Source of the DNA: Acanthaster planci
Lineage: Eukaryota; Echinodermata; Asteroidea; Valvatida; Acanthasteridae
Length of the DNA: 64,000 nucleotides
Reading direction: 5' to 3'
NCBI RefSeq assembly: GCF_001949145.1
Contig: NW_019091503.1
Location: 162,730-226,729, forward strand
This document shows positions 13,201 through 28,200 of this stretch, piece after piece. The notes under the pieces were generated by a model. That model made no database searches. It was given only the letters and a program-made list of their open reading frames with translations, and was not told the origin of the DNA. The translations under genes and the position numbers were made by a program. How positions within the stretch are numbered: the stretch's first letter is position 1; the number at the start of each line of letters is the position of its first letter.

Positions 13201-16200
13201 TCACAGGTTTGACTTCCAAAAATGACAAATCAAGGGAGCAATCGTTTCTCCAACTACTAAAAACTGAGCAATAAGTTCTATTTGCTCAGATTCAAGAATC
13301 CTCTTGCTACCATCTGTGACTATATTATACATGTACATGTACTATTATTTGTTTGGACTCCATTACAGTCAATAAAGATTATAAAATTGATCTTTGAATT
13401 TAGTGTTTTTTACAAGCAAAGCCTGCATCAGAAATGAAATCAATTCAGGACTTAGTACTTGACCTGATTCATACTCAGTAATACTGAACCTCATTCTATG
13501 TCTGCGAATCATCACTGCTGTTTACCACAGATGTAACAACTTTGCCAATTCACTGCCTTTCAATGAACTTAAGGTATAAATTTGTCTGACAGAACAGGAA
13601 TTTTACAACTTCCTATGACAGATATCCAACCTAGGTGTCCTTCCTTGATATTGATAACTTCTGTGTGCAATGCACTGTGGTGGGTAGTGTATCCTTGTTT
13701 GGATGGAAGTGTTGTATAACACAGTAGCAAGTCTAAGTATCTTAGTACCAAACAGGAAGTTATTCCATGGACACTGTGTCGGCTTACGAGCCAGTCATAC
13801 AATGATTAATAAGAAGTACATGGGTGATATCATATAAATCAGTCATGTTCCAATGAAAACCAGAAGACACGTGTTCGTGTTTATTCATCTCATTTTATTC
13901 ATTTCCTTTTTAGAATGAGTTTTATACTGTCTGATCGCTTTTCTTTTTTTGAATTCTACATTTTAGCTTTTCGTGTGCCAAGAAAATTATGTACATGTAA
14001 AACCTTCAGGATCCTAATTTGGCCACTTTGACAAAGTTCTTATTTCAGTTCGATATTTTGCAGTTAAATGCAATAATTTTCACACTAAACTAGATTCATC
14101 GTGCAAAAATGCTTATAAATAATTAGCAAATCCAACAAAAAGCCTAACTAATTTTTAGTATTTTCCACACTATACAAAATCTCCATTGAAGTTAGTGTCA
14201 CACACCTTTGGTTCATAGTCTGGCTGCGGACAATAGAACGGTGGAGCAGGTAAGTAGAATTCTTCCGGAACCAGAGTGTTGAACCCCGCAACCAATGAGA
14301 GACAGCGATCCATCAGGTTGTGTAGCAACCATGGTGTAGGGTCTAAATCAGCAATGGTTGCAGCAGTGAGCATGTCAGTCAGTGAACGACTGAGTTGTTC
14401 TTGCATGATTCGATCTTCCTCATTGAGTGAGCCTAATAAGAATATGAAAATCAGAATATTCAAATTCCTTGTAAGATCACAAATGAATAACTCTGTAGCA
14501 GTGTTGAAGTCGAGACCATCACAAGACCAGACACCAGACCATACACAAGACCAGTCACTACTCACAAGTATAAACAGGGTGAACAATGACAAAGGAATGC
14601 TTTCGTTGCAATTGATTTGAATTGTTTGTGACATGAATTCAGACTGGAGGTCTTTTTTGGTCTTGCGTGATCTTGTGAAGGTCTTCAGCGGTCTGGACTA
14701 CAACAATGCAGTCTTGTAACTGTCAACATTATGTCCATGTATCAATTTTATTCCATANNNNNNNNNNNNNNNNNNNNNNNNNNNNNNNNNNNNNNNNNNN
14801 NNNNNNNNNNNNNNNNNNNNNNNNNNNNNNNNNNNNNNNNNNNNNNNNNNNNNNNNNNNNNNNNNNNNNNNNNNNNNNNNNNNNNNNNNNNNNNNNNNNN
14901 NNNNNNNNNNNNNNNNNNNNNNNNNNNNNNNNNNNNNNNNNNNNNNNNNNNNNNNNNNNNNNNNNNNNNNNNNNNNNNNNNNNNNNNNNNNNNNNNNNNN
15001 NNNNNNNNNNNNNNNNNNNNNNNNNNNNNNNNNNNNNNNNNNNNNNNNNNNNNNNNNNNNNNNNNNNNNNNNNNNNNNNNNNNNNNNNNNNNNNNNNNNN
15101 NNNNNNNNNNNNNNNNNNNNNNNNNNNNNNNNNNNNNNNNNNNNNNTTAACTGTTACGGCCACCATAACTGTAGAAACATACAAACAACTATAAATATCT
15201 TAACAACAGCCTCTTAGAATTTCTGCATGGTAAGTCAATGTCTATACTTACACATGGAAGAACTGCGTCTCATCCCACTGGAAACAGTCAGCGAGTGACT
15301 GCCTCTCTGATCTTTCTCATTAAATGAGGAATTTCTCTTGACTGAACTTCCTCCCCCTGCAGAAGGAGGAGTCAGAGGTGTCTGGAGGATGACACTAATG
15401 CCTTCCTTGACAATAACCAGAGGGGTGAGCTTCTCAGGAAGGCACAGCGGCTGAAATGAACTGTGAAATTAAGGGTGAACAATATTCTTATTCATAACAT
15501 TTCAGAAACACATGCTACACTTTGTGTTCTTATCGAATGATCAGTTAAGCTTAACAAACTGACCAAAGGCAGTTGTCATTTGACCAACTACAGACAGAGA
15601 GCTTCAGAACTAGGTAATAAGTCAGTTAAGTTCTTTGAGGAATATTCTTTGTCTATTCAATGTCCATCCTATCTTTGCAGTGAATTCTTTGAGGCAAAGA
15701 AAAGGAACAAACTTTGATGACTTTGTATATGGAATACAAACCAAAACTAATCTTTTCATCTGACCTTGCATCCTTTTTGGATGCTTTCTCCAATTCCATT
15801 TGTTGGTTGGTCATTACTGACAGCATGAGGGCGTTCTTCCAATCACCAAGTTCTCGCGCTAACCATACAGCTTCAGGTAAGAGACCACAAACTAGCAGCA
15901 AAGCCACAGCGGTATCTGCTGTCCAAATCTCTGAAAGTTGCTGCTGTCGAACACTGCTGGAGATTTTTTCATGGTAGATTGGTAATGTTCTACTTGACTC
16001 TGAAATCAGAATACAACAAAGTAAGGTATCAAGACCAAGTCATATGTCATTTTCACAAAAAAAACCACCAACAGCCAAATGTCACCATGGCGCATCGTAG
16101 TGAGGAGTGAATAATGAAATATGTATAACTACAAGTACAGTAGAATTCAAACTTGTCATGCTTCAGTGATTGAAGACACAATAGCAGACAAAGAAGACAT

Positions 16201-19200
16201 CAATGGTGAAATACACAACTCAAAAAAGTTTAGGACCACTTTTTAGTTTGTGTATATTTTTTTATATGAGATATTTTACTACTGAAAATGTACATTTGAT
16301 TTTTCAAACATTTTTCAAGTTTTCTATTCCACAACATCTAAACAAACAAAAAATGAAAGAACTAGACCCCACTCATTACTTGGAAAAATTACAAGTTAAG
16401 AAAGACCCCATTCAGTACTTGGAAAAAGAACTAGACCCCACTCATTACTTGGAAAAATTACAAGTTAAGAAAGACCCCATTCAGTACTTGGAAAAATTAC
16501 AAGTTAAGAAAAACGTGGTCCTTTACTGTTTTTTAGTAGTATAAACAGTTATACAGTAGGCAAAGGTTAGAGTTATCTATGTACTCACCAGTGTCCAATG
16601 GTTGCAGATGGAGCGGAGGTAATGGTTTAGCGGCACAAGGTGGATAGACAAAAAGGCAATGATTGGTAAAGTAGAGGGACATAAACCGTGCCAATGTTTG
16701 AACTACCTCCCTCTGGACTGGATCTGGAACACAAGGAAGCTGTGGGTGTTCCTACAGATAATGGAGAGAGCAGATGCAGGGGGATGTATTTAACTTTTAG
16801 TAGTTTTGTTAAGAACTTTTTTCTATCTTCTAAAAGCCAACTCTTTGAACTAAACAACTTGATCTGTCCTAGAGGTCCTAGATTAAGAACTAAAGGCTGG
16901 GCCCTGAGTTAAAGATAATTTAAATCTAACAGGCAGATTTCAATGAATTTAAAAGCTTAGATCAACGCCAAAACCTGGCTGCACTACTTATTCAATTAAA
17001 ATGCACAAACAAACCAATACATGTACATGTATATGTATTCAACTAACATTTGAGCAAGAAAAAAAGACACATTTCTTTCTTGAAATCTCTACAATGTTAT
17101 TATTTCTCTGCCCTACGCTTTGAGTTTACACAGGAAGCTGCACAAAGACAAGTCAATTCATCAATATCACCTCTCTATCCTCTTGGTCCAAGCCCAGAAA
17201 TGATGCCTTGGTCTTCATCAATCTATTCAATCTTCTCTCAATCTTCTTCTGACACCATCCATGTTCTTGAGTCTTGACTACGTAACACTCAATCAGAGAA
17301 TCAATAAGGCACAAGGCAGCTACAAGGTTGTATTGCTCTAAATGAGTATAGAGGATTGCCAGGAGGGAGTAAGAGAGAAGAGTGGAAGAGCCAGAGGTGG
17401 GAAACAGGGGTCTGCAAAGGAAAAAATAGATGCTGAATCAGTCATGCCCCCCTAAAAAATGTAAAAATGAAACTATGGAAGGAGCATGAAAGAACTGGAA
17501 GAGCTAGATTTAAACTGCATCTTAAATGAACTCCTGCTGACTGCATCATGGCTTATTTTTCAGATTGAAAACAATATCCAATGTCACAGATTTTACAAAA
17601 GTAAAAGAAAAACAATCTACAGATAGATGTGTCACTGACCGTTGCTTCAATGCCAAATCACTTGATGTCTGAAAGTAGTGGTTGCTAGGCAACTCCACAC
17701 TACCATTACTGTGAAACTCTTTAGTCTGGTAGACTATCTCATGCCAGCAGGTCACAGCCTCCTCCGGATAGCCCTGTAGGTAATACTGACATCCTGTGGT
17801 CAAGGACAACAGATAGTGAGCTACAGATTAACTGTTTTACAGGTACCAATGGCTACTGTATTCCATCTTGGGAAAACACCTTGATGTGTTCTCTTATCTC
17901 TATCAGTTCCTAGTAAATTAAAGAAAAGTTCCTAATACTTACACTTTATCCTGCCTCTCACTGTTTAAGGATTGCTCAATTTATTTCATGCTAACCTTTA
18001 AGAAAATCAGCATCAATTCGCCTTTTCCATTCATCACTGAGGGAGACAGAGACATCACAGCCCAACTGCTTTAGTTTCATCTGTGCTCCACATAACAGCA
18101 GCAGTACCCTCCGTACACCCCTGCTGTGGTGAGTGGAAGAGTCCTGCACAAGTTTCTGGTATCTACCAACCAGATGTCCATGAAGGAGCTTCCATGTTTG
18201 GATCAACCTGAGGGGTGGCACGGCAGAATAAAGTACAAATGAAAATTCTACCATCAACGTAAGGAATGTTATCCACAAATATACAGCAGCAGAAATTCCC
18301 TCTGATGAAAAGAACTACAGGTAGCATACTAACATCCACATGAATATTGGAAAACGAGAACATTTTGAACGGAAATTATTATCAAAACAGTCTATCTTTT
18401 TAGGCATTGGCCGGGTAAACAGAGAGTCTTTCAGTAGAACATGTGGTTTGTTGTTCGTTAGTGTCTTTATTAATTCCCATATAAGGACTCTTATCATTGT
18501 CAGCAATCCACTGACATCAGGTAAGGACGTAGTAAGAGAGAATCTAATACCCTAGAAACCACAGATGACTAACAAGCATTGTTAAAGAGGTAAAGGCTTG
18601 ACATCACAGCTAAGCCAAAGGACATCCTGTGACATCACAACATGCTACCACTTGTTACTGGACACACAACCATATTCATTGAAATGCATAGTGAATGGGT
18701 CATTCGTGATTGGCATATTCATTGAGCACGGGAGAGGAAATACTTGTTTCTCAACAGATTTTGACTCAAAGTCTGCCTTTATCAAATGTTACTTTGTGCA
18801 AGAAATCTGACTGAAATGCAAACAAAATTCAACACTATGTCACACATGTAAATAATTGTGAATTCCTTGCAATCCAGCAAATCATAGGCCCATGTGAAAG
18901 TAGCACCAAGCTCTTCAATGTTGAATGCATACAATTCTTCAAATATCTCCATAGATGATAATGCACTGGGCTTCAGTTGTTCAAAGAGCTACTTACTTAG
19001 CAATAAGTTAGAATCCCTAGACAAATTCATATATTGTTACATTTTCTCTTGCTCAATTTTTACTTCCCCTCTGTTTGCATTTGTATGTCCCTACTTTGGG
19101 AGTTCAGTTTATGCTCAGGACAAATTGAATGTAGCCAAACACTAGCATTTTTTTAATAAATAAAGTGTTTTTTCAATAAACTTTAAAAGCCTTACAGAAT

Positions 19201-22200
19201 GATACTGGTACTTCATTAGAAAAAATGAATAAGAAATGTGGGGTACTTTTCAACAAAGCAAGTATTTTCTAAAAATGTCATTTAAAGGGAAACCACACTT
19301 TTTTCTGTCCAGTAAACCTTGGCCAAATGTATACATGTACTACTGAGGGTGTAGTACACTTCCAGCCAATAGTAGGCCCTGTTTAATAAGCATTTCAACC
19401 AATAGCAAGTACTCTTTCATGTACTTCCTTTGAATAAATCCTAGTCACTGTTACAGTCAGTCAAACTACAAGTACTCATCAAACCAAAGCATTTCATTAC
19501 TACGACGTGATCACTTAGATCTTGTTTGTTGGAATTTTTCTGAAGTTGTACAACAAAACAAGAAATTTGGCCTAACTCATCAGCACCAAACTTTGCTTTC
19601 CTTGGACTTCCTACTCAACACTTGTTACCATTAACACTGGACATCAAGCTGCTGACCACCAAAGTCAAACTGAACTATTGTTGAGTTTGTTTGCTGATCT
19701 GATAAAGTTCAGTAGGTAATTTACAACCAGGGCATTCTGGTTGGCTGGATATAGATGTACAATACCATAGGGTCAGCTCCAGGCTTCACAGATAGTACAA
19801 ACATTGTGCATGTATTGTTGCAACCTATGGCACTATGACATCAGATCTTAATCCCTAGGTCTGCATGGATTCACAGGCCATTGAGCTAACTGATGACTGA
19901 GAGAACTTAAAGAACTCTGAAGTGGATGACAAAGGAGATCTTTGATGGGAACACAGGACTAGTAAACCACGAGCTATCTCAGATCACTTACTTATCACTG
20001 CACTGCTCGTGCATAAGATGTAAACCTACATGTAAATGCTGTCATCAATTTTTGTCTCAAACTGAGTTCTGTCTATGGATGCAACGAATTTCATGACACT
20101 GGAATTCTCTTTTCTTGACTGATCCTCATCAGCCAGGACATCTTCTGGATGTGTGAAGGTTAAGTTAGTATACAAAAACTCAAGCTTCCAGTTTCTGGTA
20201 AGTTTCCATTATGCTCTATGAGTTACAGTAGTTATATTGTTCCTTCAATGTTTGCTTCAAAATGGCTTTATCAGTTTTGACACTTTTGAACAGGGTCCAA
20301 TTCCACGGCGCTGCTTACCGTAAGCGAAAAATTGGTGTTTACAGTAGCAAAAAGTTCTGTGCTAACGCCGAACGTACTTCATGGGTTAGCAAGGAATTTT
20401 GGCTTGTGCACATGTGTACATCCAGTAACTAAGGATTCTCTGCTTAAAGGGTTAGCGCACAATTTTTCTGCTTGCGCACTTAGCACAGAATGGAGATCAT
20501 AAGTGCCGAATTCTGCGGTAAGCAGCGCCATAACATTGGGCCCAGCTCAGTGATCCCTTCAGGAATTTTTATCAGAATTAGGAAGCCTTTTTCTTGGAAT
20601 TTATCTCCTTTAAAATTTACAGCTTTCAAACCATTATTACTTTCTAGATTTTTTCCAATTTGATGTTATACATATCTTAAAGGAAAGCAAGTTAAACTTC
20701 ACAGCAGATGAACCTACAAAGACTGACATCTACATTACATGTAAATTATCAATAAACCAAATTTAAATACATGTATGCATATACATCCACATGTATGTCT
20801 TTGCAACTTATCTAATGTTATTCCAAGAAAAACCAATGTTTTTATGAGCAACTGGTAAATTGAGAATATCTCAAATTAAAAATGCAATCTTTGATAACAC
20901 ACAAAAAGATATGGCACACAAAAGAAAATTTTCAAGCATTTTCATTAACAGCAACGTGATATTTCTAGTACAAAACTTTTCAGTTGCTTTTTATTTTATT
21001 GTGCTTTCAATTCCTACAGATCCTTTGGGCCGTAACAGCAAGCGTTATGGATATCCAGAGACCCCAGCTTTCGGCAGTTTTCCTCATCTTTTCTCTCTCC
21101 ATCTTTATCCGATCAACAAATTCTGTCCAGCTTACTGTCACACCGACTCGCAGGAACGTTCTGATTGGTGACCGAGCAGACTTTCTTTGTTCTTACACTC
21201 CCGACCCAGGATTCTCCTGTGATGACACTTTTGTCTTTTGGGGGAAAAAAGGTGGTGATAACATTGCAAACATGACCTATGTCATCGATTCATCAAAATA
21301 TGGCATCAGATGGCAGTCAAGAGTGAACAATGAAGGTTTCTTACGATGCTTGTATACACTAATAATTAAAGACATCACTTCCTCTGATGGTGGTCAATAC
21401 AGTTGTGCATTGATCCGCCCACAATCTGGTCGATTCTTCATATCTCAAGCTTTAGTCAAGCTTCAACCAGTCATTCCCCCACCTGATGTCTATCCTGTAT
21501 GCAAAACATCAGTCATTGCAGGTCAGTCACTTACCCATGGCATGATGTTGGTCTGTGAATCTCTTATTGGTCAGCCTCCAGTGACTTTAGAATGGTTTAG
21601 TGGAGATTATCAACTACCAGCTGAGCTCCATAAACTCAACAACAACAAATTACTTCACCTTGAGACCACTATGACCTCAGTGGATATGGACCAAATATAC
21701 GACCCTGTTATCATGTGTGTAATGACACTACCTGACCCCATTGATGAGATCAGAACCTGTTCTATTAACACCACCACAACCGTCATCGTTCAGTCTGCAA
21801 GCACTGACCAGTCATGTGTACAAATGTACACGTTTTTCTGTCATGTGACCAGTAATATTCCATTTGAGATTAACTGGCATCTAAACGATCAGTTGATTGA
21901 GCCAGAAGATCTCAAAGACCGTTTCTTTGTTGAGACTGAGGCACAAGCACTTCACATTCGCAACGTCACTGCCCAAGATAATAAAAGTGTAGTAACTTGC
22001 CACGTTGCTACCATGTTTGGCAACTTCAGTGGAGCAGCTGTCATGGAAATTGACACATTGGACCCTGGCAGGAAGAAACTTATGACTGACAGCCTCATGG
22101 CTTTAATTTTGGGTTTAATTGTTGGAAGTTTTTTTCTACTTGTTGCCATTAATATCATCATTTGGTACAAGTGTAGAAGATGTTTAGTATCCAACAGCTC

Positions 22201-25200
22201 AGTAAAGGAATCTTCCATGCAAGAAAGTACCCCATTTAATCTAGTATCCCAATCTGAATCAAAGCAAGGAAAAGTGGAAGTTGTAACTGAGACTGGCTTC
22301 CGATCAGACAGCCATTATCTTGACATGAGCATAACAGTCAAGAAAGCTGCTGCTACCAACAATGCCCACTATTCTCCAATGAAAAGCCTTGACAAGTCAA
22401 ACGATGATGATTACATGGTAGCATCAAATGACAATGATGACACACATGTATCTGACAATGAATACATGATGAGCTCAAAATCTGACGATCCAGACACCTA
22501 TGTGTACAGCTCTACTGATGACCTCAGCAAAATCAAAGGGAAAAACAACCCTAAACCAGCCATTAAATCGAAGCCAAGTAAGCTTCAAGAAGAAACTGAC
22601 ATCCACTCTCCAGAGGCATCTGGCACAGAACACCACTCAAAGGAGAACATCAGCAAAAGGGTAAATGAACAGCAGATTTCACCACCAGCTCTAAGCGATA
22701 ATGATGACACAAATGATTACGAAGTTCTTGCAAAGGATAATAGCTCAAACAAACCAAAACTAACTAAAATTACCTCTGACGTCAACCTGATTAAAACTTC
22801 CCCGACTTCTGCCAAATCATCCCCCAAATTAACACGAAATTTTTCAGCTCCTCTTCTGTCACAGGAGCAACCAGAATATGCTGTCCCTAATGATACATGT
22901 GATATGATGGTGAGAAGCACCAAAGAAGCCCCTGTATACGACATTCCAAAAGATAATAATAGCCCAAAGACAAATAACATCCATCAGAGAATCAACAACT
23001 TTGAAAAGGCCACTGGAAAATCCTCCTCTCCTCTGTTCAAGAAAGGAATGCTACCTCCAGTGGCTCAGAAGAAACCCAATCGTCATTCAGACCCACCAAG
23101 CTCTTCTGACAGTGAGCAAAGTCTAAAGAAAAGAGCTGCCAGGATATCATTGCCTCAAGATGATTCCACAAACCAGTATCTTGTTCCTAGTGTATCACAG
23201 CAAAATTTGGACAAAATAAATGTCAAGACACCACCTGTAAAGGAAAGTAAATCTCCTCTCCTTAAGAAGGTTAAGAACCCATTCAAAACAAAGAACAATA
23301 ATAAAGACGTTTACCAATGCCTAGATCGACAGAGTATGGACATTGAGAAACCTGATTATCAGTTGTTATTAGGTATAAGGAAAGTTGACGATACCGGCCT
23401 TTATGAAAATGTTTCAAATGAGGCAGCTGTTTAAATCAAAGCCAAGAACAGGTTATCTGAAGTATATCAAACAACATTTTACTTCTTGTAGATGAAATTG
23501 GAATTGGCAGCAAGGCTCAAGGTCTCACTGCCAAGCTCTTCCCACTTCCGGGGAACTTTTCAAAATCCTTGTCATACAACGAGAATACCCAGGCTTTAAG
23601 AACCACATTCCAACTTGACACCAATAATTCTACGCATCTGAAAGAAACATACGGGCGTAATTTGACGGGAGAGTTTGTCTGTATGTTTGTTTTCTTTTTC
23701 TGTTTATTATTTTAATTTTGGTATGTTTTCTTGTTGCTTAGATTTTTAGTATTTAGTCTCTAAATATAATGTATATAAGCATTTTCACTTTGACGTATGT
23801 TGTTCTCTAAACAATGAAGGTAATGCGAGATAGGCTGGTCCTTGCTCCATGAACAAGTGTGTATTAACTACATGTAGCTGTGAACGTAATTTAACTTATT
23901 GTGTAACAGACGCACTTAATTTTATTTTGTATTTGAAAAATTTTATTCTTAAAGTGTTAATCAACAAAGCTCACCCACAAATTCTGGCTTTTATCAGCCA
24001 GTGCAACATCACATCATATGGGCTACACTGTTTTTACTGGTACGATTTTACCATGCACTCCCCCACCCCCTAAATATTTGTGGCAAATTAGTGAACAGCA
24101 ATTCAAACACAAGGGCAGATACAGGACCACATTTTCAAGGGGGGGTCAAACTTCTCTTTTTGGGGGGACAAAATAATTTGAATTTTTTCCTATTACATGT
24201 ATCTTTTTATGGCATTTCTGTGGGGTGAGGTTTTTAGGGGGACGGGGGTTGACACTTTTAAAGGGACATGAAATAGACCATCATTTTTTCAAACAAAACA
24301 CTTTGGCTCTTTTTTGGGGGCGGGGTCTGACCCTGTTTCCCCCCCCCCTTTCCCTGATCTGCCATTACCCATATGTACATGTAAAATGTACCATACATGT
24401 ACATACCGGTAGTAACTAAAGTTCCGAGCCATGTGTATGCCCTCACACTCCCTTATTTTGCAGTTTTCGACATGTAACAAATTTGGCATGTTTGGGTAAG
24501 CTCTCCGAGAAAAAGTCTGAAATGTTACAGGTGACTTGTTGATTAATTTTTAATATGATAAAGGTGTATTATCAACATTGGATTTTGTTTGTAAGTTACA
24601 TAAATATACATGGACAAAGCATTTCAGAATCTGTGGGCGCAACATTATAAATCCAACACCATCTTCTTCAACTTACGGTGCAGAAGAAGACTATACAACA
24701 ACACTTTTAACAGTCTGTGAGTCCTTTACAGTGAAGAATGTAACTGTCTAAACTTGTTTGCTTTCTCATACGAATGTGCTACATGTAATTACCGTATATT
24801 TTGTGTCTCCACAAACAAGTAGCACAAGTATGTACATATTTATAAAGGTACGTGTACACTTGGAAGTTAAAAGATTAAACTTTAACACTGAAAAAGACAC
24901 TGAGTTAAACAGATTTTTTGTATTGTTAATCAAGTGCAGTCTTCAGAAAAAAAATGGTGGAATGATAGTTTTATTACTTGTACAAAAACCCAACTACGGG
25001 TAGTGAGTCACAGGTGTCCCTCTACCAGTTTTAGTGCTTACAGCAAAGTTATCTCATTTGAACAGGTTGTTTCCACCATATTTTTAAAACCAACAGATAG
25101 CATAAACTTCATTATGCAACGATTCAAATCTCAAGATCATGATGACTTAAAATGTGCTCTAAAGTAAATTATGCTACCGGCATAAACACTACTGACCTAA

Positions 25201-28200
25201 ACACTACTGACCAACACTCTATTGACATGAAGTTACAGGGTATTCTGATAAGACACTCTTAAACCAATCAGATCTAATAAAACCATTTCATGCAAACTTA
25301 TGGCATGAATGGTCCTTCAAAATCACCACTCTGCTGGTCAATGTGGTGACTTGCAGGTGGCTTGCCAATCCAACAAAGGTCCAAGCTTCAATCCGGTCCA
25401 CCAATCTGTTATCACCATTTCCTTAACCACAGGATGGAGTTACCTTGAGTTCCTGATAACATGACATTTGGCCCACCTACTTTATCCAACAATATTAGTA
25501 GGGACCATAAGATATGGTAAGCATATGGGGTGCGTATGTGGCTATAAAATACTGGGTGGTTAAATAGTGATTTTGCATGGTCATATGATCCCACACACTG
25601 CAAGCAATGTGCATTTCCGTCAATGTAATGAATGTACGATGTACATGTACAGTATACAAGAACAATGTCATGACTAAACAAAATCTTGAAATGGCGATCT
25701 AACTATCCAATTTTTCCGAGCACTAAGAACTCTGCTACGCAGATAAGGGTTACATGGGTGAGAAAATGTACATTCATTGTCCAACCTGGATGGCCAGTAA
25801 TTGCATCCACTTCAAGTCAAAGTCAAGGCATTACACGGAGGTACATGTAAACTAATGGCTTTCTTTGCCCTTAAACCCTAACCCCCTAGGGGGTGTGTAA
25901 AATCGTATCAAAATTGGAGAATTTGGGAGTGTTAGGGTTAAGTTTAAAACTGGGAAACACACAAATAGAAAACAATTGAGACCATACAAGCAAAATGAAG
26001 TCCAGACTCATGTCTGGCTTGGAGAGTGGTTCGTTTCAAATCGTGATATGAGCTATACTTTTCTGGTTCCAGATTGTTGACTCCAAGTTGACCACAATAA
26101 TAGACAGTGGTTCCCAAAACACAGACAGCACTGCCCCAAAACAGCAATTCTGTGGCCCATAGCTAAAATCTTTCTTTTTTTAATTTACAGAAAGTGCATT
26201 TCCTGTGTCAATGTTCTCATGATTCTCTATGTACATGTACAGGGATGACACACATCCATAGAAAAGAGCAAAATGTTTGTATCGGATATTGTCTAAGGTT
26301 AACAGTTCATCACCCAGATGTTTATTCCTACACCAGTCAATAGATTACAAAGGTAAACATGTAATCAATGTCAGTCTATGCTTACACATTATCAAGTCAC
26401 AATTACATGTACAGTCGGCTGACTCCGGGCGACTTGTTCTTGAACGTTCATGAACAGCTCGCTTCGTTGTTCATGGGTCGGCCATTTGATCTCCAGGAAC
26501 ATACAACTACATTGTACATGTAATTACTGCTGATAAATATTGGCAAACAAAATCCAACATGGCAAATGGCGGCATCCATGTACATTCTTCAAGGTTTAAT
26601 GTTTGGATAACTGGGCTGAATTCTTTTGTATTTAGAAGGGAACATTCATTTCTGCGTTACGGAAAATTATTGATGTTAATTTGCAAAAATCCCAGTCTGC
26701 AGCTTTGTAAGACATCGATATACATGTAGTTGCAGCTGTTCAAAAGCCAAAATCTCACAAGTTTTTCCATATGTTCGTGCAACACCCTGACAAGGAGGTG
26801 GTGGGTGATCTTTTTCCAAAAACAGTGTTCTTGGGTCTCATTCCTACCATTCAAGTGCAAAAGCAACAAACCTGTGTCAAGAGCGGACTGCCCAAACTGG
26901 ACCTCGGATAATTGGATGGATTTGTGTCATCAAAGTTTTTTTTTAAACTGCACGGTTCATTTGTAAAGATCTAGAATTTGTTGCACTTGCATTTACCAAG
27001 AAAGTTCTCAGTTTAGCAGTTAGTGTTTTGTTGGAGTGGATTGGATTGGTGGAATACGAGCTCAGTGGAATTGGTGATGCTACATGTATGTTACATGTCC
27101 AAACCAATGGGCACAGAGCTTATTCTCAATGGTTTTAATTATAGAATGCTGTGGACAAGATGTTACAAATCAAGAAAGCTGAAAATGAATGCAAGATTCA
27201 ACTTTTCTTCTTTTGGCAGGGGAGGGGAAGGGAAAGGAGGGGTGGAGGACAGTGCTGTTGGCAAGGGCATTGCTGGATTGAGAAAAGGAACTTAGTGGGT
27301 GATAGGTCTGGAAACTGATTACCAAGAAACACGATTAGTCATTCAGATACTCTAACCTTTTAGCAGGTGAGTGTCTGACTACAATGCCTGGATGTCCCAC
27401 TTCCCTTCTTTGCTCCCTCCACTCACGACTTCCTCTTGGTTGCTCTGGCCTCGTGGTCACTAATGTCACCTGATGATCTATGTCCATAGTTCCCCTAATC
27501 CTGGAGCTCTCCTGACACATGAGGGAGCCCTCTACAATATCTGCTTGATGGTAAGGATGCAGGTGGAATCCATACGTTGGTTGCTGAACTTTTGTCAAGC
27601 TATAGACATTGCTCAAAAGTTTCTCACAGTACTGCAGAATACTGACGCAAGACCGAGGAGCAGTGGTCAAGTTATGGTGCCCACTATGCTTCAAGATGGC
27701 TCGTACAGTACCCCTGATGAGCTTATAGGTAGCAGTGAGTCCATGATGCCTGGCTATGTCCCAGTGCAGAACAGAAGTGGAAGCTTTAAAGACAATAAGG
27801 ATATCATACAGTACTGATACATATCTCTGCTCCCTACTGTTGAAGTTGTATCGGATTGTCTGTAACATGACAGTGAACAGTTTGACAAGTGTTTGAGCTG
27901 TATATTGAAGTAAGTCTTCCAGTTTACAGCTCCACTCTCCTGTATGAGACACAGCTAGTCCCCACGCACTTAACAATGCCCTCTGTGCCCTACTAACGAT
28001 CACCGCTACTCCATCACTTCCCATCAGTGACATTTCTCGAGTTCCTTGCATTTCATTGGGATCACTATACACAAACTGTCCTTCTTCCACATGACTGAAG
28101 CGACCAGCATAATCAGCGAAGTCACTGCCTGCTGTGCTAAGCAAGCCATCCCTTGTCAGGGTTGAAGTCTGTTGTCCAGTGTTACTCAAAACAGCAACAG

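Larger units (their letters stand above)
23435..27356. other. CPLANE1 intron 8, proximal part; 3' side of the nested gene
   Basis: Contains the 3' UTR of the Ig receptor (no clear AATAAA found close to the stop) and three repeats: 24112-24364, 25871-25941 and 26420-26900. No further coding exon could be supported. Confidence 0.5.

Noticed and set aside
14706-15194. Open frames spanning N runs (also at 33203-33622 and 50824-51289)
   Set aside because: They are made of undetermined bases and carry no evidence.
20984-21046. N-terminal extension of the nested Ig receptor to 20984
   Set aside because: The codon there is TTG, and the segment overlaps a strong splice acceptor ending at 21019. The ATG at 21047 gives a proper signal peptide.
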